64,000 bases of DNA, from positions 8,851,990 through 8,915,989 of the forward strand of contig BDGG01000002.1 of the NCBI GenBank assembly GCA_001949185.1, written 5' to 3'. Of this stretch, positions 10,492 through 21,994 are shown piece after piece. The notes beneath the pieces were generated by a model. It searched no databases. It was not told where the DNA came from and worked only from the letters and a program-made list of their open reading frames with translations. Made by a program: the position numbers and the translations under genes. Positions within the stretch are counted from its first letter, which is position 1, and each line of letters starts with the position of its first letter. The stretch is from Ramazzottius varieornatus (taxonomy: Eukaryota; Tardigrada; Eutardigrada; Parachela; Ramazzottiidae).

Positions 10492-12282
10492 ATGTCGCAA
10501 AAGATGCTGGCGCGTAAGGTTCTTCCGGAGCTTCTGGAATGTTGCGGATGGTCGGTGCGATGGAACTACAGACGGCGTCTTTCGCAGACGGCCACGAGGG
10601 TGAGTAGCACTTCATCCCCTTCGATGAATATGACTCTGATACTGGAGTAGGCATTGATGTTGTTGTTTCGTTAGAGCACTTGGGTACTAAAGCGCGAACA
10701 CCAGATGCCTCTTTCCAACCTGACAGGGAGATCGCACAAAGCCATTCGGGAATACGAGAAGGTCTATCTGGAGGTGTCTGGTGGTGAGGAACAGAAGCCT
10801 CCTCCCATCGACGTTCTCCTTCTCAAAGACGTCCCCGGTCTGTCTACTCTGTCCCCACTTTCGCTGCTTGACTGTCCCTTCAAGATAGGCAGTTGGTGTG
10901 CTTTCAGGTCATGGTAGAGCGGGAGATGTGGTGTCGGTCAAGAGGAATATCGCCCGGATGTTTCTCCTTCCGGAAGGCAAAGCAACGTATGTTACTGCCG
11001 AAGGTCTCACCGCTTTCGCTACCAAGAAAGAGGTTGGTTTGCTTCTGTCCTGATGTCCGTAACCTTTTGTGTCTCAGTGTGTCAACAGTCTAGCCAAATG
11101 TGGGAAAGACATTTTCTGTCCCCGGCCAGAGGCGGCTGGAGGTACGAGGTAAACGACATAATTCTGGCATACCGATTTTCGCACCATAATTCGGGCAAAG
11201 CAAAAAGTTTGAACATTATCGTCAACGCTTGATTCATTTCTCATCGTACGCCTGTTGATACAACATTAGGCTTTTTGACACTGGACAGACCCATCCCTCT
11301 CCCAGGCCAGATTCCTGTGCTTCACAACGCTTTGTCGTTCTCGAACCTATTGAAACCTCGAGGAGAGGGACCGGTCTACCTCAGGAAACAAGAAGCAGTT
11401 CCTTACGCGCAGCGAAAGCTGAGGAAAAATATGCCCGAATTACGAGTCAAAAACCACTATGCCCGAATTATGTCGTTTACCTCGTATTAAAAAGGTCCGC
11501 AATTTGGCCCTTTTTCTACGAAGTTGCTTGTCAGGTCCGTGCTCGGCACAACCGTGAAGGATAATTCCTGAAAATCTCGTAGAAAGAGGGCCAAATTGCG
11601 GACCTTTTCAACACCTCCAGCCGCCTCTGTCCCCCCCTGGTTTTCAAGATTTCAACAAGGACCAACTGTTGAATAAAGCCATTTAAGCATTGATTAATTG
11701 CACTTCCGCTTGCAGTTTGAACGAGCGCATCCCGAGCTGCAGTCCAGCTCGTCTACCGCACCCACCGCTGTCATTTTCTTGGAGAATATGTGCTTGGACA
11801 TGCCCATGAACATGCACAATCCCTGGACCATTGAGCGATGGCAGGTGCGGAACGCCCTGCGCAAACAAGGCGTGTGGTGTCCAGGTGACCACGTCCTGGA
11901 ACTTCCTGCTCAAGCCATCAGCGGCCCCAACCCCGATCAACATGGAAAGTGCTTCAGCATCTTCCTTACGGTAAACTAGTCTCATCTTCTTATGGTAAAC
12001 TAGTGGTATTCTAGCTTGATCGCTCTAACCAGCCCTCTGTCTTTTGTCCTCTAGATCAATAACAAGGAACGTGCCTGCGTGCTTTGTCGCATCAATTTGC
12101 AGTGTAAAGACCCAGCCGAGGCACTTCCGCCTCTGCCAACGGATGAAGGCAAGCCCATCAACCCTGTCCCTCTCTTCCCCGGCGCTGTTTTCCCCGAAAA
12201 CAAAGCACCGACCAGGTTCCCCAAGAAGAAGACGCTCAACGATGTACCATACGTCCCTCCCTACAGAATGAAGGACTTTTAA
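10492..12282 (+). CDS. MRPL9: Mitochondrial large-subunit ribosomal protein bL9m
   Basis: Exons 10492-10599, 10675-10837, 10908-11032, 11716-11970 and 12055-12282 give 292 residues in phase. The N-terminus is basic and lacks acids (MSQKMLARKVLPELL... then WNYRRRLSQTATR), as expected of a mitochondrial presequence. Exons 2-3 hold the L9 signature: IDVLLLKDVPGHGRAGDVVSV then RMFLLPEGKATYVTAE. The C-terminal mitochondrial extension (NPWTIERWQVRNALRKQG, then ISGPNPD, then INNKERACVLCRINL) is typical of animal bL9m. It acts in the mitoribosome. I splice 11032 directly to 11716, both phase 0; an alternative extra exon 11089-11148 would also keep frame but would take its donor from a MITE end. The 683-bp intron 3 contains the nested elements listed separately. 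The gene converges with ACSL. Confidence 0.88.
11127..11629. mobile_element. hAT-like MITE carrying a second MITE inside its left terminal repeat
   Basis: Left end CAGAGGCGGCTGGAGGTA, interrupted at 11143 and resuming at 11485 with TATTAAAAAGGTCCGCAATT; right end on the other strand CAGAGGCGGCTGGAGGTGTT followed by GAAAAGGTCCGCAATTTGGC. The repeats run on to TTTCTACGA. CAGAGGCGG is hAT-like; flanks TCCCCGGC and TCCCCCCC could be a decayed 8-bp duplication (6 of 8 match). Confidence 0.75.
11143..11486. mobile_element. MITE, 344 bp, TA-flanked (family C copy 1)
   Basis: Ends TACGAGGTAAACGACATAAT and, inverted, TACGAGGTAAACGACATAAT. It lies in the TIR of the hAT-like element with a TA duplicated on each side. 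A related copy is at 39053-39396 on the same strand. Confidence 0.88.
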
Positions 12283-12566
12283 AGCCTTGCTAACACACGC
12301 TGTAGAGACAGTCTTATGTCCCTCTCTGCCTCTGCATTTCTGCTTTGTTTTCCAATGTTTGGCTTTGTGTCCATTGGATAGCACAAGGCATGACGACGGT
12401 ACCACTGACAACAAGATCAGAGAGAGGCAGTTACATCTGCGGTACTTCAACACCGGTTCGTCTGTCATAGCACCGACGCACAGTTTCAAAGAAACATATC
12501 GAAGAGGAACGTTAAGGAATATCAACAAGAGATTCGGTATGCCGAGATCACCACTAACATTCAGGT
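12283..12566. other. Convergent spacer MRPL9/ACSL
   Basis: 284 bp holding the two 3' untranslated regions end to end. No further gene seen. Confidence 0.5.
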
Positions 12567-15394
12567 CTAGTCAAACAAGGAGACATTCTTGTACATGGCG
12601 TCCAGTTGTTCCTTGAAAGCTTTCCTGACCACGGCGCGTTTCATCTTTTGAGTAGGCGTCATGAAGCCATTTTCCACGCTAAAGGCTTGGGGAAGAATGT
12701 AAATCTTTTTGGGTATTTGAAACGAGCTGATGCCTTTACTCTTGCCCACTGTCTCGAGTTCCTTCAAGAGAATGGCTTGCACACTAGCCTGCCGTGAGTA
12801 GTCACCTCCGCCGTTGGGCATGGTCTCTTTGAGCAGCGGATGCTCCATGTTGGGATGGACCAGGGCCACGGTGAAGGGATAGAGGCTGCTGCCGTCGATG
12901 AAGATTTGAGCAAAGAGCGACGACGTCAAAAAGTCATTTTCCAGCTTCTCTGGAGCCACATACTCGCCCTGGCTCAACTTGAAAATGTACTTTTTCCGGT
13001 CGATAATCTTCAGCCTTCCTCCCTGCAGGCAGAAAGACACATTGACAGTGAGGAAGAAATGCCAAGGCAAAATACTGCAGTGATATACCTTGATCCACTG
13101 GCCAATGTCGCCCGTATGGACAAAGCCCTCTTGGTCGATGGTTTCTGCCGTCTCGCTCGGCATGCCATAGTAGCCCTTCATGACATGAGGTCCGCGTGCG
13201 CAGACTTCGCCTTGAGCTTGACATGCCAGGTAGCCCAGCTCCGGCACGTCGACCAGCTTCACTTCCATACCGATGGCTGGTGCTCCCGCATGGCCAGCCA
13301 TCGCATCACCCGCCAACGTCCCCGTTATCACGCCAGCAGTCTCCGTTTGCCCGTACACTTCGAAAATCTGCAAACAACATGGCAAATTTTGGCGCAGTCA
13401 GCTTAACAGTGACAAGCACAGCGGGTATGGCAGGAGAGATGACACAGTGTATGTCACACCATCAAGTAAGTACTGTAACTGATATAACTTGGGCGTTAGA
13501 TCATATGACATGACTTACATAACAGCCCAAGGCCGCTCGCATGGCGTTAGTCATGTGCGGGTCCAGCGGGGCGGAGCCGGTGGCGCAGATGCGGACATTG
13601 CCACCCAGGCTGTCCTGCAACTTGCCAAAGACCAGCTTATCCCAGATGGAGTCCCGTCGGTAGATGCCGTACTTCATCTCTAGCGACTTGAAGAAGATGG
13701 CAAGGTTGAGGACGGCGCGCTTGAGCGGCGACTGCCGCGCCGCTTCCGTCATCTTTCCGTAGATGCGGTAGAGGATGCGAGGCACTAGAACGACCAGGTC
13801 CGGCTTGAGTTCTTGAATGTCATCGACCAGCCGAGGGATGCCGTTGGAGTTGAAGCCGACGCGACCCCCGCGGACAAAGACCGACATCTCGACGATGCGC
13901 TCCATGATGTGGGCCAGAGGAAGGTAGGCTATGGACGTCGTCTTGCTATCAAGTCTTGTTGGCTAAAACAGACAGAAACAGTATACCTTATTCGCAAACG
14001 AAACTAGATCAAGAATGACGGCTCGTTAACGACGAATTCATTCTGGCCAGGACTTCCTTACCAAAAGGCCCTCGTCGACATGGGCGATGGCCTGCGCCAC
14101 CGTTTCATGGGTCAGCATGGCCGCTTTGGGCTCTCCGGTGGTGCCGCTGGTGAACATCAAGATGGCCAAGTCCTCCTTCTTGGGAGGATTCACTTCTGCC
14201 GGGTACTTGCGCCCCAAGTTCTATAGTCAAACTCTATTCCAACACCACCCACAGCGCTGAATATTATCAATTGGGATATCTGAACGTACCTCAACTTCGC
14301 CCAACGTCAATACCTTCAGCCCCAGGTCGGCATATTTCTGCCGAGCTTCTTCCGTTACTTCCTCAAGAAAAATGACTGTCTTGAGGCGTGACAGTCCGTC
14401 CGTGCCGTGCAAGAGTGGCTCGAAACTCTTGACAGTCCCGCAGATCAGCACAGAAATCTTCACTGGAAAATTAGGAAGACTCCACTAGCAGTAGTTTTCT
14501 GTTGCCACCGAAGGATTCTCAACAAATTGTGAAGATAGATTCCCCGTTGTTACTTACGTCGATTCAAGGCCGAGCGACAGGCTTCCGCGCCCAGAGAGTC
14601 GTAAAACGGCACCAGAACAAGGTTGTAGGCGTACGTGGCGTATTCTGTTATGACCCATTCAGGCGATGTCTTGGCAAAGATACCAACGAAACTTTGACTG
14701 TCATTGTGCGACCTCAGCCCCAGCTGGATTAAACCAGCACCCAAGGCCTTGATCCTTTCTTCCACTTCGTAGTAGGAAATCCATTCGTAGGGCGTGGTGG
14801 GACCGCGCCGGAAACCCAAACAAGGACCATTTCCTGTTGAGTAGAACGTGTTAACCATAAACCATGCAGCACCAACCATAAGGCCAAAAAGACCGCTACC
14901 ATGACACGCCGTCTGGTTCAATATTGATCTATCAAAGCTATTGATTCAACGGAAACATTCAAATTTCCATTTGCTCCATCGGTCAATCCTCTGAACCTCA
15001 TTCCTCAATCCTCACCTGAAATTTGTATTCCTCTGGCCATAAATCCCCAAATCGTTTCCGGCCATTCGAATCCTATCGACTCACCAGCCCTACCATTGAG
15101 GAAATTCCTGCGCCTGACTCCCTGTTGAGACTGCAAGCAAGAAATCAGACGACGTTTTTTACAGTGAATACTTTCGACCATGCCAAGCCTCACAGCCAGG
15201 AATTGAATTGCAGTCGAACAGACCTCAAATCGGTCGCCGACGACGACAGACTGGTTAGCATAGTCCAGTCCTTTGGCACGCAGACGGGGTTGTCGTTTAA
15301 AATAAAACCACAGCAGGGCAGCAGCACCGCAGACAACGCAAGCCAGGGTTTGCGGAGTGTCGAAGGAATGCCCATGGAAGACTTCCATCTTCAA
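12567..15394 (-). CDS. ACSL: Long-chain acyl-CoA synthetase (ACSL1/5/6 type)
   Basis: Eight exons (15394-15224, 15121-15016, 14833-14558, 14462-14290, 14220-14062, 13962-13519, 13367-13089, 13022-12567) give 687 residues, the usual ACSL length. It activates long-chain fatty acids to acyl-CoA with ATP. A membrane anchor (LACVVCGAAALLWFYF) lies near residues 18-33, as in ER or mitochondrial outer-membrane ACSLs. Motifs: PYEWISY; the P-loop FTSGTTGEPKAAMLTH (residues about 265-280); YLPLAHIMER; FEVYGQTET; the hinge HTGDIGQW; and DRKKYIFKLSQGEYVAPE near the C-terminus. The P-loop has Ala where most members have Gly after PK (PKAAM versus PKGAM), a conservative change. All junctions are GT-AG and phase-consistent. 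Confidence 0.93.
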
Positions 15395-16455
15395 ACTGAG
15401 GAGCAGCTCTATCTGTGTCAGATAGTCCTGTGAAATCGAACGCCAGGAGCCAGATCAGTTTCTTGGCATTTACGGTACAAAGTCCAGGCGGAGAAATCCC
15501 GCGAAGCTGCCATTCCGGTCTGAAAACAGAAAAAATAAAAATGATTAAAGGAAACCTCATTAATCAATCAACAGTCAATCAATGCTTTCAGCTTTAACTA
15601 TTTGAGCACAAAGCTTTTCAGTAAGGCGTGGCAAAATTGCGTAGTATGGAGCGGGCATCGACAGAAAACAGTCTGTTTTGACCAACCAAAATAGTTGGTT
15701 AAGTGCAACAGAGCGTGCTGATGGGTTGCAGTGTGGCTAGTTTTTCTTTTGAATGGGCGCTCCATGTGTCGTTATTAGGCCACGCCTTACTGAAAAGCTT
15801 CGCCCAGTGCTCATTTAAAAAAAATCATATGAAACTGGGTGATTTACTCTTATGGGGCCAAGAACGCATCTAACAACATCAAGTTGCTGGTTTCAATGAG
15901 GAGCATTCGACAACCAACGTGCACCTCTGCGCACCCACAAGTAACGATTGACCAGTGGTCACCATTTGGCTGGCCACCTGCCCTGTACAAGGAAAGAGTT
16001 TCCCCTATGAAGGGTGTGCACGCGCCTGGCCTAACTGATGCAATGGAGAAAACAGCTGGCAGCCGGTCGAAAGCGGCAACGTACATCAAATTAAAGTGGC
16101 CTATTTCCAACAGGGTTCGGGTCACAACTGACTGGTGTTGCACATAGTGATTAATCATTTCAAGTGGCAATGAAATCAACGGAAAGCAGATCCGCAGTCC
16201 ACTATATTCTTAGTGAAATACCATGTTTCGACAGGTATAGCGGCGGAGATATCATGGGATGTCGGCAAATGAACCGAACAAGATCCCTATCTCATGAGGT
16301 ATTCGTGTCCATTGCGACCGGCACAGAGAGTGAGCGCCTCTGGGAAAACCACCAGCTGAACTCATTTGCGGACGCCTCATCCGCGCTATACACACAGATC
16401 ACCGAAAGCTTTAAAATTGAAACTGCGCGGTATGATGAAGATGAGCAGCTCGGTG
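15395..16455. other. ACSL: Upstream region of ACSL with one MITE
   Basis: Holds the ACSL 5' flank and the inverted-repeat element at 15604-15813. Frames at 15850-16179 (-) and 16164-16496 (+) show no motif and are not called. Confidence 0.4.
15604..15813. mobile_element. MITE, about 210 bp (family D)
   Basis: AAGCTTTTCAGTAAGGCGTG at 15611 is repeated inverted at 15779-15800 (22 bp perfect with the GC that follows). Outside this the inverted pair GAGCAC / GTGCTC (15604-15609, 15808-15813) suggests slightly longer ends. No coding capacity; upstream of the ACSL start. Confidence 0.75.
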
Positions 16456-18534
16456 TCAAACCTTGGTCTTTTCGACCCGCTTTGTTTTCGTTTTAAGATT
16501 TTCATCGACACAATGTTTCCGAACAAACTTATCGAAAGACTGTTGCTTTCCATATTCCACATGCGCTTTCAATTCGTTCAGCAACTGAGCAGGTCTTGTT
16601 GCGCTAAGACCGGCAGGCTCGAACGTCGTTTTGGGTGCTGATGAATAGGGTGGTTCTCTTGTGTTAGTGGCAGCGCTGCGGGAAAAAAACATGGTTTAGA
16701 ATAGGCAGATATAACTTTGCCGAGAATACGTAGATGAAAGTTGTGAGTACTTCGCGGACGCAGTAGAAACAGTTTTGGGAACATGTAAGAACTTTACCTC
16801 GCGGATCTGCGCCGGCTGTTCATGTTCTTGAACCACGTTTCCATCAGGACCATCTTCCATCTTCTCGTCAACACCTTCTTGGTATGAATGTTTCAACACG
16901 ATACCTTGATCAGTTTTGGAAAACTTGAAGTGGTGGGACGACCGCATTCCGACCACGGGCTCGTAACGCTCATCAAGGTATGTCTTCTAGTCAAACCATT
17001 CGAAATCGGGTTCATCGGAGTACTTGTATGTTGTCGTATTCGGAACGGCATTCCCGACAGCCGTCTCGAGATCTTCCGGCAGATCCGTGTTCCCACTACG
17101 GATTACCTTCTTCCATCGGCCAAAGAAAGCATCGAGGGCGAACTTTGTGTGCCCGACAGGTAGGAAGTGCGTCTCCACGTCGTTATATCTGCCGGGTTTC
17201 ATCCGGTGAGCTCAATATGCCATTAGAAATCGGTTCTTGTTTTGTCCGCCGCAATTGTCGCAATACACAACCAAAATCTTTTCGCCATGGTCATGCTTCT
17301 TCAAGTAGTAACCGACCATGGAAATCACCGCGTTAGGTCCGTGAGATTCCTTTCCGTCCGGACCGATGGTTTCTGTTTCATCGGCAAGATAAGAAATGAA
17401 GTGTTTTCGCGCTGGGTCTACCGGACCGAACAAGTGGCATATCAGCTGGACCTGTAAGCAAAAACATCAACGTTGTCTCCATAGACTTCGCCGACTTCGA
17501 ACCCCAGCTGAAACCCCGTTCCAGCTGGTGTTCGCTGTAATCCTGGTTACTTCTGAGCTGCGTACCTTGCTAGCTATGAAAACATTACGTCTGAGTTGTT
17601 CCGATAGTAGGCTAGCTTACCTAAAAATAAATAGGTCCCGCTTGGTCGGTATGGTTTGGAAGACCCACGGGCTGCGCGAAGTCGAAAGCAATAACGCGCA
17701 TTGTTGCCCGCCTCCAAGAAACCATTCTGTTTGTAGTTTTTGATGCTGCTTTCCAAGTGGCTAACATATTTAGCTCGCTCGTCGTCCGCCCTTTGCTTGT
17801 GTGCTGTCCACTTCGCCAATAGATCATCACGGAGAATACCTTTCTTCCGGCAGTGATATATGCGGCTGGAGTACTGATCGCAGTCATTGCACATGTCGCT
17901 GCGCAAACCTCGGACTTTAACGTGCGGCGCCAACTGCTTCCACACCTCAAGAAATGTGTTCTTGCTGACACCCGGGCCGTCCTTCGGAAACATCTGAAGG
18001 TACTGACCGTACAAGACCGTAAGAGAAAGATCGATGGTGGTTTGCTCGTGCTGGCGTTGGCTTCGGCAATCCGAATAAACTGGCTTTCTGAAGGAGGGAG
18101 CTCGCGGTCGGCAGGGATCGTCGCTTTGTCAGCGCCCGACCACGATTGCCTTGTGGTTCTACAACATAAAAAACGCCATTCCTGAGAGAGGTTCGCAACC
18201 GGTAGACAGCGTTGTTCGATGCTGTATTTGCAAAGGAGAAAGCTTTAAGATATAACGGTCGATCAGCACTTAAAGAATACTTCGCATGAACGCCCTTCTC
18301 AAACAATGCAGGAAAAGCCATAGATTGCATCGAAGCCAGACATAGTCGTCTTTCATGCCGGGACATTTCCTTCATTGTACGTCGCCTTCCTTGATATGAC
18401 TCTTTACTGATAGTCAGGTGACACCGCAGGCCACATGGTGCATGATTGCTGATAAACTCGTTGTACAGGCCATCTTCTTTCTCAGCATTCCACACGATCT
18501 TCCCCCACCGTCTATCGAGGGCCGGAGCAGGATT
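16456..18534 (-). pseudogene. Degenerate transposon-like gene with CDNCGGQNKN motif
   Basis: Several minus-strand blocks read as one broken protein. About 18534-17960 opens after an acceptor (TCTTAG) with KIVWNAEKEDG and runs to LFGLPKPTPAR; the frame then shifts to EQTTIDLSLTVLYGQYLQMF and VWKQLAPHVKVRGLRSDMC (to about 17700); another shift enters VIAFDFAQPVGLPNHTDQAG. A later exon (from about 17450) gives FGPVDPARKHFISYL, then GHGEK-like HDHGEKILVVYCDNCGGQNK, a TGA stop at 17212-17214, and FLPVGHTKFALDAFFGRWKK in the same frame. A C-terminal part lies at 16456-16956. The CDNCGGQNKN...GHTKF pattern belongs to a repeated invertebrate family that I recall as DUF7869, probably transposon-derived with an RNase-H-like fold. 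Two frameshifts and one stop argue for a pseudogene. Confidence 0.62.
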
Positions 18535-18801
18535 CTAAGACGAACGCATGGCTGTAATGGCTATCGTATGTGCAAATGCGCTAATTGCAGGGAAGGCATT
18601 GTCCACCCACATACGTATTCGAATCGCAGTGATTAGTTCACACTGCATGCAGGTGATCGAGATAACCACAGGCAAGGGATTCGGAAATCATTCGATGACC
18701 TGCGCACAACGTACACCGTGAGCACCTCTGCGCAGCTGTATGCCGTTACTTAAAGCTGCGACTTTTGTGTTGTAGATTGTACGCCTTCCGTACTTAAGGA
18801 T

Positions 18802-19864
18802 TTACGAATATTTCTGCTGATTATCGTTCGTATCCATCACCTCAAGTTCATCGCTCGTCAAAGAATCTCCCGAAATTATCTGTTCCATATTATCCCATAC
18901 GGCCTCGTCCGGTGAGTCCTCGCTGATTATTCTATTTCGATCCTCCACTTTCACTTGATCGACGTCCTTCCATTGCGCGTCGTCGTTTTGGGTAATTGGG
19001 AAGGTGTCCTCCTGAAAATCCATGTCTTTGAAACCAGGTACGGACAGCGGAACTTTTGCCGGCTGCGCTACCACTCTTGTGATATTTTTCTATTCTGCAT
19101 TGCACAAACGACAAAAAGAATGGGTGTTTTTTGCAGCATGCTTTGGTCACATAAATGAATAACATGCTCCACAATTTCGCCTGCATTTCTCTGCATCACT
19201 CAAATTATTTCGTCTGTACTGTAATCACGCAAACGTTCGAACTAATTTGCTGTGAGCCGTCAATCAACTACACTGGGATAAGCGCTCACGATCTCGTAAT
19301 CGGTTATGATTTTCAATTCTGGACACGTTACCGCAGCTTCAGCCAACTCACAAATACGCCATGACTCAACAAATTTGATCATGAGAAACGAAGCACTTTC
19401 TTCATTGTACCATAATGCTGCTGTCTGTGCCTACCTGAAAGTTCAGTATCCGTATCCGAATTCTTTCCTTGATGGTTATCTTCATCGTTTGATGTTTCAA
19501 ATGGTGATGAAAAATCACCGCAGGTAGAAGTGTCAGGTCCGCTTCTTCTTCCGTAACTTTCGGGCTGTTTGTCGCGAGATGGCGCTACGGACGATGCTTG
19601 TGCGATCTCGGGTTGTGCATGTTGGCCGGAGGCTACTGTCCCAAGTGTCATGTGGCCAGCCGACGTGCTCGAGCATTTTCGCCGAATATGGTCAAGCAGA
19701 TAGGGAACGTAGGAATCTGGAAGACGAGTACCACAACCGTTGCATACTGCAGGATAACGTTTTCGTACTTTTTCCGGTTCCCTGTGGAAAAAGCTCCAAA
19801 TGGGATGTAACAAATTGTCCGCCATTGCTAAGCTTGTAAACAAAGTCACAGCAGCGCAGGCCAT
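18802..19864 (-). CDS. BED-like zinc-finger protein fragment, possibly the N-terminal part of the same transposon gene
   Basis: The exon 19864-19435 encodes HPIWSFFHREPEKVRKRYPA then VCNGCGTRLP and LLDHIRRKC, a C-x2-C...H-x4-C BED-type finger used by transposases and their host derivatives to bind DNA. It continues Ser/Asp-rich to a donor (TTTCAG|GTAGGC). A second acidic block (about 19070 to the stop at 18802) contains VPGFKDMDFQEDTFPITQND. I can join the two only with a weak acceptor near 19075, so the junction is uncertain. Same strand and just upstream of the broken CDNCGGQNKN gene; a single element is plausible. The start could be the first Met or MADNLLHP further in. Confidence 0.45.
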
Positions 19865-20186
19865 AAATTTCGAGCAAGAAATGTTTCTACTGCGCTTCCG
19901 AAAGAATGAGGTAGCCGCACGATGCGATCTCTAACGCATCAAATATTTCTTCCAGTTTTTTTCTACGCGTAGAAGCATAGTTTTTACGGTGACGCACACC
20001 GGTTCATCACAGTCAAGAGTGTTACCACGACTTTCAGACGTAAAACGCTCGCAATCGCCGTGCAGTCACGCAAAGAACCACTTGTCGAACGTTTCTCGTC
20101 CTAACTTGCCATCTTTGCTCACAAGAAGTTCCCCTTCCTATTCTTTCGTTTACGGTATCTCCGCTTTCTAAATACCGGGACAAATC
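19865..20186. other. Spacer
   Basis: No exon or repeat recognised; lies between the BED-finger gene and the putative membrane protein, which diverge from it. Confidence 0.35.
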
Positions 20187-20749
20187 ATGGACACCTTCGG
20201 CATTGCTCTGTTTGCCTTCGTCATGGTTATGGTTCTGGCGGATGGAGTACTCGGCAACTGGCTAGCCTTACTCTACGGAGTGGCTCCACACAACTTTTTA
20301 GCTGTCAACCCCATGCTCAAAGGGATAGAGCATGTAAGTCTACTGAGTAAAACGATAACTTAACAGTCTAGTACGAAATTCTGCTTGTGATTTTTTCCTT
20401 CAGATATTCTTGGAAAAAATTTGCTTCTGAGGCCTCATGATTACTATACGAGATCCTTTGTGATCATGTGAGGTGCTATGTTGCAGATGATTAGTCAGCG
20501 ATACGGGATAACTTCATGACGGTGGACCAGGTCATCGCGAAAATGGTGGAATATGCCCAAGAGATCTACAACATGGTGGAAAACCGCTGCGATGTCCAGA
20601 AGCGATCATTGATGGACGACCATTTCATGTACAAAATCGCTGCTGGAGCTCTCGTCGCAGCTTTGGTCTTGACGGTGTGCGCCTTTGCCGTCACCGTCGC
20701 GTTTCGCGTGACAGAATCAAAGCTCTTCAGGTCCACCAGCGCGATATGA
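20187..20749 (+). CDS. Putative small single-pass membrane protein
   Basis: Exon 20187-20333 starts MDTFGIALFAFVMVMVLADG, a good signal peptide, and ends at a consensus donor. Exon 20495-20749 (acceptor GATTAG) joins in phase and encodes an acidic ectodomain plus one membrane helix (KIAAGALVAALVLTVCAFAV), for 133 residues in all. The tail after the helix is uncertain. Another frame just past the helix reads DRIKALQVHQRDMMLAMQNV and looks more like a cytoplasmic tail, so a frameshift or assembly error near 20700 is possible. A proline-rich block (GPPPYPEPSSDPEPSS) follows an acceptor at 20940. I do not recognise the family. Confidence 0.4.
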
Positions 20750-21994
20750 TGCTGGCCATGCAGAACGTTTCAACCTTGCCACGCTCCGGACAGGTTCCAC
20801 GCGATTGATGGAGCAGAGTTCGCCGTCACAGGTATAATGCCAGCATCCCTTCGAATGTTTCTTCCTTCGACTTTACATTCTTATTAATATATACATATTT
20901 TCGAATATTGTCTGAGACTGATGTTTTGTTTTTTTTTCAGGGTCCGCCACCGTATCCGGAACCATCATCCGATCCGGAACCATCATCCGCACCGGAGGAT
21001 TATCCGTTCATCATTAGCTTCACACTGACTGTGCTTTGTCCCATACCGTTATTATAACATTGCAGTAATACCCGCTTATCGGTGTATCCGGGAAACAATC
21101 TCGGGATGATCGTTGTTCATGTGGCGCACATTACCCGCCAACACGAATGAAAACTACGCCGAACAAGATAACAAATCTTCCGAGATCGTTTGCAGGCTCG
21201 GCCATCTATTCTCTTCGTCTTGTACGCCCGTATGAATCACTATTGTCGACTTTGTGCTGTACGAGCTCTCACCACGACGTGATGTTTCTCCACATAAAAA
21301 CAAAAAAAGGCCTCAGTTCGCTCACTCGCGATAGTTCAAAGTTCAATCATAACCACTGTAGGACCCTTATCTGCCGATGTGATATTTCGCTCAATGTTCA
21401 TCTGCCGCCCATGAGCTTTGTACCATGAAACACTCTGATGAGTGCTACACAAGGCTGCATCAGCCGTTTCAACTCGCCCCTAACTGCCCCAGATGAAAAA
21501 ATCGATTCCTGAACATTTTTGGCCATTGACCAAATCACCCAGTCCGAAATGACTTTCTTCATTTATAATTTCATCCTGGCAGACAAGCTCAAAGACGGCG
21601 CCCTTTCTGGTTCGAATGTGGCTTACCTGCACCTTCTCTGCCAATCGTCACGAGACCACACTGAAGTACCTGCATTTTCCTTTCACAATCCACGACAACA
21701 GAAACTTTCCGACTCAGCGAGTCCGTACAAATGAAGTCAGAAGAAAGCAGAAAGAAATGAATGGAATTGAGAGAATTCGATTTTTCTGCAACAGAACATT
21801 GGCCGAGAACAGGAGGAACGGATGGAAATGCGGATGTTCCTCCTCGTTCCTGTCAGTTCCGCCGATCTGACCAGCGACCAACTTCCGCTCCGTAAGTTCC
21901 GTTGCTTTTGTCCAGCTTTCTTCCTGCGTAAACTTAGCTCATCGCTTTCTCCGAGGTACAAACACCTCTGCGGATTCGTCCCTTATCCGGCACT
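20750..21994. other. Region upstream of the RNF212-like gene
   Basis: Contains the proline-rich candidate exon at about 20941-21057 described with the preceding gene. Otherwise no supported exon; open frames at 21147-21870 have no motif. Confidence 0.35.

Noticed and set aside
15839-16496. Frames on both strands between the MITE and the transposon-like pseudogene
   Set aside because: No recognisable domain, no supporting splice structure, and they overlap each other.
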